Positions 10,395 through 22,786 are shown, counted from the stretch's first letter. The stretch is 64,000 nucleotides of DNA from Flaveria trinervia (GCA_025506515.1 CM046452.1:44180444-44244443); one strand, 5' to 3'. Notes: generated by a model not told the origin, from the letters alone. Numbers and translations are program-made.

Positions 10395-11504
10395 ATTTAC
10401 AAAAAATATAATAATAATAATATGTGTAAATAAAATAAATAAAATGAAATAAATTAATAAATAATAAATTTTGGGGAGGGCTTTACAATAATCAGGGTGT
10501 TAATTTTGGACATGACGAGAAATGATTTTATATCCTCAAGATATGTTAATTTTTACATGATTGGTACTTAAAATGAGAAATGATTGTAATTGATTCTGTT
10601 ATCTGTTTCACATCTTTAAAAAATATATACATATAAAATAAAAGAAGCACATATAATGCTCAAACAAACAAATTCTGTAACGATATGCTTGATAGACTCA
10701 GCCTGACAAATAAAGTAGACAGCAGTATTATGATTTAAATTAAAATATATGCTTAAGGATGTCTGGATTTACGTGATCATTTTGGCCTGCATGAAAACTG
10801 AGTCCCGACAAAAATTAGATTGAGAATTGATATTTCACCCACCTTGATGCAAATCATATAAACCGTATCCTTGGGCCATGATTGTGTATTTAAGTGTCTC
10901 GTGTTTGTGCTTATATCCTCTGCTGTATGGTGGTACTGACCTGGAGTGATGATGTCCTCTGCTGTACGGTGGTACTGACCTGGAGCTCTCATCGGCACAT
11001 GATTAAATGGTCATCTCATTTGTTATACGTAAGTATAGACCTGGAGCTCTCACATATTTGATCTAATCTGTACCACCTCATCTAAATGATGATTTGATAT
11101 CCGAATGTAATATTCTGATAATAATCACTTGCACACTAATGCACAAACCTTACTTTGTAAAGATCGTTTCAAAATTCAAGAAAACCAGAGGTTGGGTGAG
11201 GTTTTTGCCAAATGATTGTGGGGTCCTAACATTCTAATGCATCCAATCGAACCTTAACAAATCATATGCTATTTGTTGAAAAAGATAAGGCATGGGTTTA
11301 AGTGGACAAACATATCAAGCATCGTTATTGATATGTTTTAGTATTTCAAAATCATTCAAAGACTGTGATTAGATTATGTTATCAATATGATCTCATTACC
11401 GATTGATGATCTACTTCATCTTTGTGCTATATTTATCTTGAGGATGTGATCTTCGATCTATCTTGAGCTCTGTTATGTTTGCCTTGTTTTTATAATAAAA
11501 AAAA
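10395..11504 (+). other. Element B post-pol non-coding region
   Basis: No gene is seen. It is AT-rich at first (AATAAAT runs 10410-10470), then has an internal polypurine-like TTTTGGGGAGGG near 10470-10481, and two copies of the conserved box (10922-10946 and 10961-10985) also found in element A. A third, decayed partial copy (ATAGACCTGGAGCTC) lies near 11034-11050. Confidence 0.7.
10922..10985 (+). repeat. Paired conserved box, element B
   Basis: GCTGTATGGTGGTACTGACC then TGGAG at 10922-10946, and GCTGTACGGTGGTACTGACC then TGGAG at 10961-10985. This is the same box as at 4040 and 4115 in element A, with a unit spacing of 39 instead of 75 bases. Confidence 0.75.
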
Positions 11505-12215
11505 TTACAGTGAAACTGTACTTTCACTAAGTGTTTCGCTAGACGAAATTGCAATTTCGCTTAACATTCTCATTATAAGCGATGTCATTTTGATCTGAAT
11601 TTCGTCTAACGAAATTGCAACTTTGCCTAGTGAAACTGCTATTTCGTCTGGCGAAACTATAGTTTCGGAGTATGCGAAACTATTTGCTATTTAAGTCATT
11701 TTGCGAAATTATCTCCTCACACTTTCTCACTTTCGTAACTTCCGACTTCTTAGGGTTTTCCTGTAACTTTTTCTTGGATTAGTGATTTTAGAGTGTTGCG
11801 TAGGTGTTTTGATTGCTTTCTATTCGCATGAGAGTTTCGAACCTTGGACATTCCTTAAAACTTGTTAATACTAAGACAATCTGCATCTATTTAATTGTTT
11901 CTCTTCGGTGTCTTCGCTGTTCATCCAGCGAAACTACCGTTTATCCTGCGAAACTGAATGAAATTTCTTCACATTTTAGCGAAACTGTGAGGTTATGCTG
12001 TCCATGCAAACCTAACAGTTTCGCTGACCTAGCTTTAGTTTCGCCGGATTTGAACATAAGATTGTATAGTTTCACCTGGTCAAAAATATCTTTCTTGGTC
12101 AGCGAAATTGATATGTTTTATCTAGCGAAACAATATTTTCGCCTGTCGAAACTGGTAGCGAAACAACATTTTCGCCGGCCGAAACTGTCAGCGAAACTAT
12201 TCTTTCGGAAAATTT
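11505..12215 (+). repeat. GCGAAACT palindrome array upstream of the element B extra gene
   Basis: Many copies of GCGAAACT and its complement AGTTTCGC, often paired (for example GGCGAAACTATAGTTTCGG near 11650). The same words make up the U3-like part of the B LTR (6290-6440 and 14978-15115). Part lies upstream of a TATA-like site at 11688, the rest inside a candidate leader intron (11804-12288). Confidence 0.85.
11688..11694 (+). promoter_or_regulatory. TATA-like site and leader intron upstream of the element B extra gene
   Basis: TATTTAA follows GCGAAACTATTTGC, echoing the LTR, where GCGAAACTATAGACTGC precedes TATATAT at 15121. Downstream, GTAG/GTGTTT at 11803/11804 and TCTTCTTCAG ending 12288 would remove a 485-base intron that ends six bases before the ATG at 12295. 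Inferred; weak TATA match. Confidence 0.35.
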
Positions 12216-12294
12216 TTAAAATTTTCTTTTATTTATTATTTTTTTAATTCCTTAAATTCTTATTCAACTTTTCTGGTCTCTTCTTCAGGATCAA

Positions 12295-14782
12295 ATGGCT
12301 AACTTAAAGTTCGATGAGCAGAATAATATTACTGCTATTCTGGATGACACATATCCTAAAGCGGCTGGGTTCAGAGACTGCATTAGATGGCTGCAAAGAT
12401 CACCCATAGCTTATGCCATATCTCATTCGACCACCATTTATGATCTTCAGATCGAAGATTTTTGGAGATCTGCGAAGTCCTAGATCACGAAGTGACCATT
12501 ACTGCTGAGACTGTTTCAAGGATTTGAGATTAGAAGAGGATTCTGGAGATGAAGTTACTATGATAGATTCAGAGGTGTTCCAGGCCTTTAGAAGCATGGG
12601 ATATGAGAGGCCAGCTTTTGGTTCCCGTAAGGAGATCAAGAAGTCATTTTTGTCCAAGGACTGGAGGTTTATCGCTCATGTATTTATTATGTGTCTTGAT
12701 CACCGTAAAGGTGGATCCAATGGACTATTCATTGATTGGGCAAAGGCAATGGTGCTATGCTGCAAAGGAGAGAAGGCCAACATTGCCAGACTAATATTTT
12801 CCTGCATGGCTGAGAACGTGATGGCTTTGAAGAAGGACAAATGGCTGTTATATCCTCGTTTTCTTCAGATGATTTTTGATTATCTTATACCTAATGTACC
12901 AAAACATGAAGAGGTAAAGAGGCTCGTACAAATGAACCCTCACATTTTTGCAGACTGTTGTGCCATTCGCCACGATTTTAGTGGCAGGATCACCCATCTT
13001 TGGGAAAATATGTATCCTCCAGAGCGATGTAGTTATATTAAATGGGTGGATGAATCCGAAAACAAAAGGGCTGAAGAATCCAGGGTACAACGATCTGAAG
13101 CAACAAAGAAAAGAAAAAGATATGCCAAGGAGAAAGATTATGAGTTTGAGAAAGACATTACTGAACAAGCTGAAGAAATAAGAGTAAAGAAAGAAAGAAG
13201 GTCAAAGAAGAAAGTCGATACTGCTGAATCTGAGAGGCGGTCTAAACAAAGACATGAAGGATTCACTGAAAGAAGGGAGGAAAGAGGAAACCTTGATGAA
13301 GACATGATTCAAAATCTGAATACTTCTTGGGCAAATGAATTGAGCATGATCAAGACTAAACTTACAAACCAAGAGATTAGAGAAAAGCAAAAGGATGAGG
13401 TGATAGAGGGTATGAAGAAGATGCTTGTTGATCAAAATCGATTACTGAAGAAGTTATTTGAGGAGATTACACATCTGAAAGCTGCAGCCGGCCTGCCTGA
13501 TCAACTAACTCAATCTGAGTTAGATGATCTGACTGACACTTCAAAGTATCCATTTCTGAATGTGGGATCTTCATCCAGGCAGGACAGGGCACATCTGGTG
13601 CAGCAACCACTAATGCTGGAGATTGTGAAACCAGAGCTAAGGATGTTGGAAGAAAGAATGAAGAAGAATATATGAGGCTGGATTTGTTGAGATGGGTCTT
13701 GATGTCGAGAAAGATTTAGTTGGAGAAGAAGTAATAAGAGAAAAGTCTGTGGAAAGAGATGTTGAAAAGGGGAAGGGGTTGATTGATGAAGAAGAGGATG
13801 ATGAATAGCTCATAGATTATGATTCTGAACCGGAGTTCTATGAGGTTGATGAGCGACCTCTGATCTATGTGGCAAAGAAAGGGGAGGATGATGAGGATGT
13901 GTTTGAGATGGATAGAGTAGATTGGTTTGTAAAGGAGAAGGAACCAGAAGAACTCACTCCCTTATTCCAACATTTGGGAGGGTTGAGTAGACAGGAGGCC
14001 AACAAGAAGATTATTAGCTGGGCCTATAATCCCAGGCTAAAAAATTTTATGATTAAGAGGAGGGGAGGTCATATCAGTTATTTGCATAAGAGGAAGGCCT
14101 TTAAGTCCTTTCCCAATGGGACCTTAGGCGTCTGGCAGCTCTACCACTTTTGAATGCACATTTGAGCGAGAGAGCCACTCTTCTGATGAAAGAAATATAG
14201 AATGGGCTTAATGACAATTTCGAATCATTTGGTTACATGAAGGCAGAACGGAGAAGGTCAAAGAAAGACAAGGACTGGGAAATAGGAAAGGGGCGAATTG
14301 TTCTGAGAATTAAACCACCAAAGACAGTTAACATAGTGAGATTATCTGATCCCCTTCCCCAACAGCTACGAGATTTTGAGAAATGATTCTATGATAATAA
14401 CACTGGGGAAGCTGTGATTAGGGTGAAGAATGGCAAAGAATTTAAAGTTTTTGATACTATGGAATTGTTTAGCTTCTGTGACGAAGATTTATTGGTGTTA
14501 TGTGAAAATCACATAAAGGCAGGAGCTGGGGAAGAGACTCAGAAAGAAGCTAGTCTTTTTATGAATGTAGCCAACAAGATTAGAGGGGTGAGGTCTGAGG
14601 TGAAGAAGTTAGCTGAAAGGGTAAGGGCTCAAGATGACCTTAACATGGATATTCAAGATTTGGCAAAGCAGTTTGAGAGGGCTAGTGCTCATCCTAATGG
14701 AGCTAGTGATGCAGGAGGAAACCATAAAGAATCAGGTGCTGAAGCTTTAGAGGGAGCTGTTGCAGGAGATGACAAAGATTAA
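12295..14782 (+). pseudogene. Extra gene of element B
   Basis: This is the most readable copy of the post-pol gene. N-terminal block 12295-12483 ends F-W-R-S-A-K-S and a stop. Then 12524-13675 encodes about 380 residues: M-G-Y-E-R, then W-R-F-I-A-H-V, then L-L-Y-P-R-F-L-Q-M-I-F near 12845-12874, a highly charged helix-forming stretch (R-S-E-A-T-K-K-R-K-R and similar, 13070-13270), and a predicted coiled coil (13310-13480). After a frame break and a TAG at 13806, 13869-14153 holds the C-terminal I-S-W-A-Y-N-P block (W at 14019). The tail at 14414-14782 is open and acidic. It lies wholly inside element B, between RNase H and the LTR, so it is element cargo. No catalytic motif is recognised. The N-terminal half resembles what is loosely called putative plant transposon protein; that is an impression, not a search result. 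Confidence 0.8.
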
Positions 14783-14850
14783 TCTAAAGCAATAAAAGAC
14801 ACTAGAGCTACAGAGACTAATCAAGCCGAGTGAAGATGGCGAGGTCCAAC

Positions 14851-14862
14851 CTAGGGGAGTAT
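14851..14862 (+). promoter_or_regulatory. Element B polypurine tract
   Basis: CTAGGGGAGTAT directly abuts the 3' LTR start (TGAAGATC, 14863). This is the usual position of the plus-strand primer. Confidence 0.8.
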
Positions 14863-15382
14863 TGAAGATCATGTGTAGGTTGGACTCACCTTTAGTTTAG
14901 TTTGTTTACTTTATTTGTAATAGGTCTTTTGTTAGTTTCTTTTGTAAGTACTTAGATTTTTGTATTTTGGCAGTCTAGCGAAACTGTGAGCGAAACTATA
15001 AGTTTGCTCACAGTTTGCTGTTTTGTTCGCCTGACAAAACAGCTATTTCGTCTGGCAAAACTATAGTTTCGGCAGTACAGTTTCACTGATAGTGAAACTG
15101 TCTGCGAAACTATAGACTGCTATATATTGTTTTTTTCATCTCTTTGTAGGTAAGTTTGCAAAAACCCTAATCGATTATCTTTGTTGCAAGTTACTATTTC
15201 AAGCAGTTAATACACAGAATTATTCTTGTGCTTTATGTTATTGATTATCATTGATCATTGTCTTATTATGAATGGGTTCTTATTGTGTTCAATCCTCTTT
15301 GATATTGTTGTTTAGTGTATTTGTTGGATATTGAACGATTCTTAATATCATTTGCACTGTTCTACGATCACATGGACCGACA
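14863..15382 (+). repeat. Element B 3' LTR (520 bases)
   Basis: Starts TGAAGATC, ends CCGACA. The first part carries the GCGAAACT palindromes, then a TATATAT site at 15121-15127, and a strong donor-like TAG/GTAAGT near 15148. The right edge is fixed by the GGGGA target duplication at 15383-15387. Confidence 0.92.
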
Positions 15383-15387
15383 GGGGA

Positions 15388-18330
15388 TATCAATGCAGGT
15401 GTGCTAAACAAAAGCAACCTGTGTCCCCAGTTCAAGTACTTAGCACACGTCATCCTCAAGTGCATTGCATCAAGAAAGGGTGGATTTGATGACTGATCTG
15501 ACCAAATCCAGAATGCCTACGTGGCACTGGTGCTGAATCACCCCTTCAGCTTCTCCAACATGATATTTGCATACCTGATCAAGAATCTTAAAGCCAAAGG
15601 CAAGGAATGCTTCTGTATGTATCCAAGATTCTTACAGATGATGATAGATGAGAAGCTTCCTTCACTACCCAAGGAGTGCCACAATGCAGTGTCTCTCGAG
15701 ATTATGGATGACACCACTCTCGAGAGAATGAAGGTCTATAGGGGAAAGCAAGTCAAACCCCCTGTGAGGAGACTGTTCAGGCACCTGGCCCGGGAGGATT
15801 ACGTGGTGCCGGCAAGGCGTAAGTGGCACCACAAGGAGAGTGACTCAGATGTTGAGCAGATTGCTCTTCCATCTAATGACTCTGATGATGATGATCGTGA
15901 CACTGGTGGAGACTCTGGCCCCGCTGCTTCTAGGGCCAACACTGCACATGTTACATCAAGATTTTTCCCCCTGATGAGGAGGAGGAGAGTGATGAGGAGC
16001 CACGGACCAGGAGGTGGGCAGCAGGGTGGTTGCCACCAAACGAGGTATTCGGGAGGTTGAAGGACGCCCTAGCGAGTCTAAGGAGACTACTGTAGATCCC
16101 AGTTACACACCTGATCAGCCCAGCAGCATCCCAGGGGGAGCATCCTCCTCAAGGGGCATGAGGAGAAAAAGGATGGCTTAGCCCCATAGAATGAAGTCTA
16201 ACAGGAGGAGGATGACATTCATCACTACCACCACCACAACCACCACTCTCATCATTCCACCCACCACCACTACTACCATTCCACCCACCACCACTACTAC
16301 TTCACCCACCATCACCACTACAGCTACTCCACCGCCTATCTACACCACTTCCACAACCACTATAGCATACCCATTGCCACCCACTCATCTACCTCCACCC
16401 ATACTCACCATAGCCACCACTACCACCACCAGCCACCAAGCCGGTCCCTCAACCCATACCACATTCACCACTGGATCACCTTTACCTCCCAGTGGGGTAG
16501 AGGAACAGTTGTCGGCACTAAATCGTATGGTGCTGAAGCTATTAGCTGCCGATGACAAGAAGACTGCTCAGCCATGACAGCTGATGGAGCTAACTACTGC
16601 ACAGTCACAGTAGATCTCTCGGAAGGTAGAGGAGATCGCCCAACTCAAAGAGCATAAAGCCGAATCAACAAAGAAGATTGAAGAGTTGGAGTCATCTAAC
16701 AGATCTATCATGCTCAAGCTTAAAGGATCCAAAGAAGAGCCTCTGAAGATCAGAGAAGATGATAACGATGGTGATGATGATGGTGAAGAGGATGATGATG
16801 AAGAGGACGAGGATGACATAAAGGATGGAGGAGATGATCACAAAGGAGGAGATCCATTTGCTTCGGGTGCCTAAGAAGCTAGTGAGAGGCGAACCAAAAA
16901 GAATCAAGATCAGGGTGCCTCGACATCAGCCCCGACAGTAGAGGTACATATGATTCAGGACAAACGTAATGCATAGATGTTTATGTAAATTAAATCATGT
17001 GTAATTGAATATTGTATTAAACTTATGTGCATGAATGTTTATGTATATATTTAATGTTTACTGTCTTGATTATTTACTGATGAATGATGTGTTACATGTT
17101 TTAAATCAAGCAAATCCATAATATCAGCGAGATGAATACAATGTTGCTCCCCTTCAGCAGATCAAGTCTCAACTCACAATGATACTTGATCTGCAAGGGA
17201 TTGTCAGGAGGTCAGTAAGCTATTCTCCCGAAGAAGGAGAAATTATTCACAACCTCACTGATGAGGAACTCGTAGAAATGTTCCAGTTAAACCCGGATGA
17301 ATTGGTTAAGGATGCCCCTACCGTCGATGTTGCTAGTGATGACGAGCTCAACGATGTTGATGAGGTAGAGATTGACGAATCACAGCATAGCAATATCCGG
17401 AATATACTGATCGAGAGGGAAATGTGGTTCCTGATTTTAGAGATACACTCGACAGTGATATGTATGTTAAATTGGATACGATGGAGAGGGAAACCGAGAA
17501 ATTGGAAAGCCAAGCCCAAGCCTCGGACGGCGATGTTGAGAACAAAAAGGCTGAATGGGCGGCTTGTTTTGCAGAGATCCGTGCCCAACGCACAGCGCCA
17601 AAGCCGAGTGCCTACGCCAAGCTCTACAAAGTAAAGAAACATGTAAAGGTATCTGGAAATATTATAACGTGAGCTTACTTTGACGATCTTAATGTATATG
17701 TTGTGAAAAGGGAGAAGGGAATCGAGTACTTCAGATTTCCACATGATCTGAAGACTCTCCCTGGTGTTGAGCTCAACCAGTTGGCACGCCTGAACCTGCT
17801 GTATGTTGAACCCAGGAAGATGTTAGGCTGGTTTGAAGCTGGTTTGAAGCTGTGTTGAAGAAAGAATACCACACTCGATGGGTTAATTTCAAGCCTCAAC
17901 AACCTACGAGGTACATTCGAAGGTCGGAGGTGGACCCAAGGACTAGGAAACCCAAAGTGGTGCTGAAGTGGAGTCCACCGCGCACTATGTCAAAGATCCC
18001 CATGAGGGAAATGCCACAGGACTTCACTCCCCACTTCAAGTTGTGGTATTATGACTGGAGAACAGGAGAAGCGGTCATAGTATTGTAGAAAGAGCGCCAA
18101 ATGGAGACCATCTGGGTATTTGACCCAATGTGGCTAACTAACCTGTTAGCTAGTGATGTTTATACTTTATACAGGTGGCCATTATTCCATGATCCGTAGG
18201 ATATTTTACATGCCCTCCAGTTTCAGAACGTGATAAGACTCTATTTTACATTCGAGATACATGCTAGAGTCAAAGTCAAGGAGAGGCATAAGAAGTTTCA
18301 TGAGCTAATGAAGGATGCCAGACGATGAAG
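15388..18330 (+). pseudogene. Extra gene of element A, middle and C-terminal parts
   Basis: The frame resumes exactly where B was inserted (G-D-I-N-A-G-V-L-N), with a TGA near 15493. The Y-P-R-F-L-Q-M block is at 15620-15640. A frameshift in a C-run (about 15966) precedes an acidic segment. Bases 16191-16873 form one frame with two stops, encoding a Thr/Pro-rich low-complexity stretch (16215-16440), a short coiled coil (16625-16740) and a nearly pure Asp/Glu run (16756-16820). After an AT-rich gap (16975-17110), a coiled-coil part (17179-17640) and the C-terminal block follow, with W-Y-Y-D-W at 18043-18057. The protein role is unknown. Confidence 0.78.
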
Positions 18331-18338
18331 GAAACTAG

Positions 18339-18353
18339 GTCCAAGGGGGAGTT
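18339..18353 (+). promoter_or_regulatory. Element A polypurine tract
   Basis: GTCCAAGGGGGAGTT lies just before the LTR start TGTTGTTCC. Confidence 0.8.
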
Positions 18354-19070
18354 TGTTGTTCCATATGTACCTAGTTTACGATCTTAATGTAATATGTCTG
18401 TCATGTCCTAAATGTAATGAAATGAATGAGTTGAATGAAACATAATATGTGGTTGTTGATCTTAATGTTTAATGTTTCAGTGTATGTTTTAATGTTTATT
18501 ATTTATTAACTCATATTGAACCAACTATATAGGTTTGAGGTGGTTTGAATAGATCTTAGTCAAGTAATGATTGAGAAACATATTCAAACTTAGTCGTATG
18601 AATTTTTCATGCGAATGGACCATGCTAATAGTTCATACGCATGAATACTTCATGCTAATGGACCAGTCGCACGACTGAGAGGTACTGATGACTCAGTCAC
18701 ACGACTGAACCTTCAGTCGTGTGATTGACTCAGTCGCATGCTTTAGTCGCACGAATGAACCATGCTAATGGTCCAGTCATACAATGACTAACCCTAACCT
18801 ATAAATACCATTTAATTCGTGGAAAACAGAACACTTTCAATATTTCGACTCCTACTCATACCCTAGTCATCCAAAACGTCCAAGAAAGCCAGTCCAAGTT
18901 CATAGATCGTTCTTGATCGATTCCTATTCGTTCTTAACATTTAGCTTATTCTTATATCGATCGGGTTAACATTCTCACTGATTGGATCGCCAATCAAATA
19001 GGATTCCACACTATTTGAGTTGGTATACACGTAAATCAGTTAGTACTCCGTCCGTACACGGTCCCTAACA
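18354..19070 (+). repeat. Element A 3' LTR (717 bases)
   Basis: TGTTG...TAACA ends. It contains the TCAGTCGCACGACTGA palindromes (18580-18790), a TATAAATA site (18800-18807), and a U5-like tail that matches the end of the window (63760-64000) closely, for example CACTGATTGGATCGCCAATC. The right edge is set by the return to element D LTR sequence at 19071; its first five bases GAAAT should be the target duplication. Confidence 0.85.
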
Positions 19071-19249
19071 GAAATTCACCAATTATAATGTTTTACCTAC
19101 AAACATACATAAATTAACATATATATATATGGGTTAACCTATACATTTAATGCATACACAAAAATGAATTACAAGCATTCATTACAAATATTAATTCAAG
19201 TTCTAAGTCTATACAAAATGGACTAGATCTGTTGATCCTAGACCTAACA
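19071..19249 (-). repeat. Element D 3' LTR, first 179 bases
   Basis: Matches 43038-43214 almost base for base (for example AATTCACCAATTATAATG and ATGGACTAGATCTGTTGATC). It is cut by element A at 19070/19071. On the minus strand the LTR begins TGTTAGGTCTAGG. Confidence 0.9.
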
Positions 19250-19261
19250 ATACTCCCCCTT
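19250..19261 (-). promoter_or_regulatory. Element D polypurine tract
   Basis: Minus strand AAGGGGGAGTAT immediately precedes TGTTAGG at the LTR start. Confidence 0.8.
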
Positions 19262-19279
19262 AGGCTTAGATACTTGTAA

Positions 19280-22200
19280 TCAGCTCTTCAAAACTGAGAT
19301 TTCTTTCAATCTTTCCACCATTCTTTTGTTTAAATAAGACACTGCATCCTTTTGATCTTCATACTTGTATTTGATCTCCATTCTGCATATCTTTTTGAGA
19401 GTGTCAAAGCTTAATCCCAGTATGTCTTCTTCTGTAGTCAGAGTTTCCACCACATATTGGTTATTGACTATTTCTAGCTCATCTTCTTCTGAGGTTCTCA
19501 GTTCTGAAATATCTTCAATGTTAGATCCCTTCAGCATCCTAGCATTATACCCTTTTTCTCTTGTATGCTTTAGCATGCAACTTATCCACAACTTGAATCA
19601 TGTGCATAATAGACATAAGTCATTCTGAGCCCTTTCATCAATTAGATTTAGGAAGAATTTGTCATGAAGGTATGATGTATAGCTTGGGTGAAGCAATTTG
19701 ATCTCCACGGGGTTAAAAATTCTTATCTTATCAGCCAACTTCCCTTCAGCATTCCTCAGTAGCACTAGCTCTTTTGTTTTCTCAACATAACCCCATTCTG
19801 TTATAGGAGATGTATATTGATTTCCCTTGAAACTTTTGATAGATGTTGCATCTCTGTTGCTGTATCCAACCCTTTTTAACATTTCATCATCTACAAGTGA
19901 AGAAGGCTTTGTTGTTCTTTTGATTCTTTGAATTCTCTTTCTATGCTCAACATCATCTCTCTTAGCTTCCTTGAGCACATCATCCATAAACTTTGTCTTT
20001 AACTTCCCACCAACATAGAGAAATCTCTTCCCTTGAATGAATTGGATAGTTAGACATGATTAGGCTTTGCAGATCTTTAATATCTCTCTCATGAAGACTC
20101 AGTAATGCTTCTACATCATGGAAGTATTGGATTCTTCCAGATAATCTTTTGATGGTTGCAGAATCCTAGTCTGGATCATATTTCCAGGCCATAATCATGT
20201 TTTCTTCCATAGAACTGGGAGTTGTGATGTGATCATACAACTCTATCAATGTTGATTTTTGTTCAGTGATTTCTCTTATTGTTCTGCCCAGAGGCCACAC
20301 TTTACCAGGGATAACTGCTCTAGGCTCTCTTATTAGCTTATCTTTGCCTTTGTGCTGATCTTTAGATTCAACAGTTATAGGATTAGCAAAGAGTTTGCTT
20401 TGTTTCTTATAGGATGGGTTTGGAGCTTAAGTTCTGAACCTCACTCCTGTGTCAAGCTCAACTGACAAAACATGTTCCATCAATCTTCTCAGCTCAACAA
20501 CATTTCTTCCTTTAAGCTCATGTGCCTTGTAGTTGTGACCCCATAGCCAACATACCATATTGTACTTGCTAAGCTTTGTTGTATCACAGTGGTCTAGATC
20601 TTTCTTGATTTTCTAAATGGCTTGAAAAGTAGTGAATGCTTCATAGTTATAATTTGGAATTATGAATCTGGCAAGCTCAAACTCTTTCAGTATGTTCTTC
20701 ATCTTAGTTAGAATCATCCTTTCAACCATGTCATATGGAAACCCATGGTTGATAAGGGTCATAAACATAATTGATTTAGGCCTCTCTTCCATTATGTCTT
20801 TTGTTGTCAGAAGATCATCAGCCTTTAAGTCTTCTTGTTCTTTGTTAGACACCTCTTTAGTCAATTCTTTCCATTCAGCATCACTCTTAGCTTCATGAAG
20901 AGTAACTTGCTTTGATTTTGAGACATTCATTGAAGGAGTGTGCTCTGAAGATGTATGCCTTGACCTTTTAGGTGAATCTTCAACATTGATTACCTGTTTC
21001 TTTGTTGAACCCAAATACTTCCTCTTCCTTGAGTATAGAATAAGTTGCTTAGAAGATTCAGCAGGTTCCTTTTGTTGGTTTGATTCAAGAGCACATATTT
21101 TCATTTTTAGTTGATCAATCTCTTCTTCTTTTCTTTTTAACAGAGTTGATTGATCAGAGAGAGACTTATTTACTTGATCAATCTTCAGCATTAGTTTCTC
21201 ATTTTCATTCTTCTCAACCTCTACTAATTCTTTGAGCTCAGAATCTTATTGAAGTAAGGAATCAATCACTTCATTATTACACTAAGCATCTTCTCTTAAA
21301 CTTTTGATCATTGCTTCTAGCTGCATCAGCAGATCATCCTTTTCTATTATTATCCCTTTCAGCTCTTTATTCCTTTGCTTTTTGCAGTTAGACTTCACTA
21401 CAATCTTGTTGTGTTCAGCCACCAGATAGCTTTTTCTTACTGGGATGTGATTATCACTTAGATCAATATCATGGTAAGAAATTACTTCCTCATATTTTTC
21501 TTCTTCTCCCCTTTCTTCTTGTTGGTCAGCAATCTCATCTTTATGTTCTTCAGTATGAGCCACACTTGCTGAGCTGGAGCATTCCTCTTTTGCTTGATCA
21601 TGCTTATCATGATGAGGTTGTGATTCAAGATTCATGTTGTGCACTAAAGGCTCTATTTGATTGGAGGCAACTGGTTCTTCAAAGTTGGAGTGTGTAAGAG
21701 GGATGGTGCTTGCTTGAGAGATCAACTTAGTCTCACCAGTGTGAACTAAGTTTATAGACTGAGTAACAGAATTGGGTTCAGTATGCACACTCTCAGATAA
21801 TTGATGAATAATTGGAGAGATTGTCTAAATGTCTTGACTGGATGAGGGAGATTGTTAAGAGTGAACAAAGTGAATGGGTAAAATAGGCTGAGTGTTTTGA
21901 CTTGTAGGAGAAGGGTGTTGTGGAGATTGATGTTGATGGTGAATGGGTGATAGATCTGGTGAGTGAGTGGCTTGTACAGAATTGGTTAGAGAATCCTCTT
22001 GGTGATCTTCCCATACAAGCTCTTGGGGAATGTTTGCACTAGCATCTACCACATGAGCAAACAAGTGCATGTCTCCTCCTTCATACCTTCCACTGATCTT
22101 GTTCAAGACAGATCTACCCAAATGTGCTTGCACTAATACATATCCATCTCTTGCTATTCCAGGAAATTCACCATTGATGATCATTTGTAGGAACCTTAGG

Positions 22201-22786
22201 AACATGAACGTTTTGTCATCCTTTTACACTTTGATGTGGTCATATAGACAATTGAAGATGTACTTGGAGTAGTTGTATGTTCTTCCCTCAAAGATGCCAA
22301 TGATCCCAGATGATATGTGCCTTGAGAATCTGTCGAGTCCAAACTTCCTGTTGGAGATGCACTTAAGATAAGTGTGGCATAGTAATCTGTTGGCTTGCAT
22401 AGTCTTCCTTTCTTGATCTCCCCCTTGGGAAAATCACCATCATACCCCATCAGTAGAAAGACTTTCTCTATGTATTCATTCTTGAACACATCAGGGTGAC
22501 CAACTTCTTGTTCTCCCAACTCTAGATCCCTCCTTATGGTCTGCTCAGTCATCCTCAGTCTTTGATTTTTGATTTCTGCCATGATAACTTCTCCATCTTA
22601 TTCTATTTGAGTTGAGTTCCAGAAATCAGTGATGTGCGACCGATGAATCACAGGTTCTTCTGATAAGGCATAGAACAGCCTGAATCTTCTTAGATATCGA
22701 ATGATGTCTTGACACCCTTCTGAAGCAGGGTCATCCAGGTTTAAGAAAGCACACACATTATGCTCTCTTGCAAATTGATTATCCAT
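19280..22786 (-). pseudogene. Extra gene of element D
   Basis: It starts at the ATG at 22786, directly after an ATAG acceptor. N-terminal residues M-D-N-Q-F lead to an I-I-R-Y-L-R-R segment, A-L-S, and F-W-N near residue 56, the same layout as A, B and C. After a stop the frame reads M-A-E-I-K and V-F-L-L-M-G-Y-D-G, then (shifted) F-L-R-F-L-Q-M at about 22202-22180. The middle (21788-20613) is a Ser/Glu/His-rich linker, then a coiled coil (I-D-Q-L-K-M-K-I) and a nuclear-localisation-like R-K-R-K. The C-terminal part (19987-19598) has the W-G-Y-V-E-K-T block with W at 19795-19793. A last open stretch, 19591-19280, is helical and charged. At least five stops or shifts. Confidence 0.78.

Larger units (their letters stand above)
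6177..15382 (+). mobile_element. Element B: Sirevirus-like Ty1/copia with truncated 5' LTR, inserted in A's extra gene
   Basis: The left LTR starts TGAAGATCATG at 6177 and the right LTR (14863-15382) ends ...CCGACA. The direct target duplication GGGGA is at 6172-6176 and 15383-15387. Internal order: gag remnant with a zinc knuckle, protease, integrase, RT, RNase H, non-coding region, extra gene (12295-14782), polypurine tract (14851-14862), LTR. About half of the 5' LTR and most of gag are missing. Since both outer ends and the target duplication are intact, the deletion was internal and either preceded or followed insertion without affecting the ends. Confidence 0.93.
1..19070 (+). mobile_element. 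Element A: Sirevirus-like Ty1/copia, left end outside window, interrupted by element B
   Basis: The order is protease tail, integrase, reverse transcriptase and RNase H (1-3301), a long non-coding stretch, an extra gene (5815-6176 continued at 15388-18330), a polypurine tract (18339-18353) and a 3' LTR (18354-19070). Element B occupies 6177-15382 with a GGGGA duplication, and removing it restores a continuous reading frame of the extra gene. A lies in the 3' LTR of minus-strand element D: D sequence resumes at 19071, and its matching intact LTR copy is at 42326-43214. The element is dead (many stops). Its 5' LTR and gag are outside the window. Confidence 0.9.

Noticed and set aside
16568..16907. 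Minus-strand frames rich in Ser or Ile
   Set aside because: Antisense of the Asp/Glu-rich GATGAT stretch in A's extra gene.
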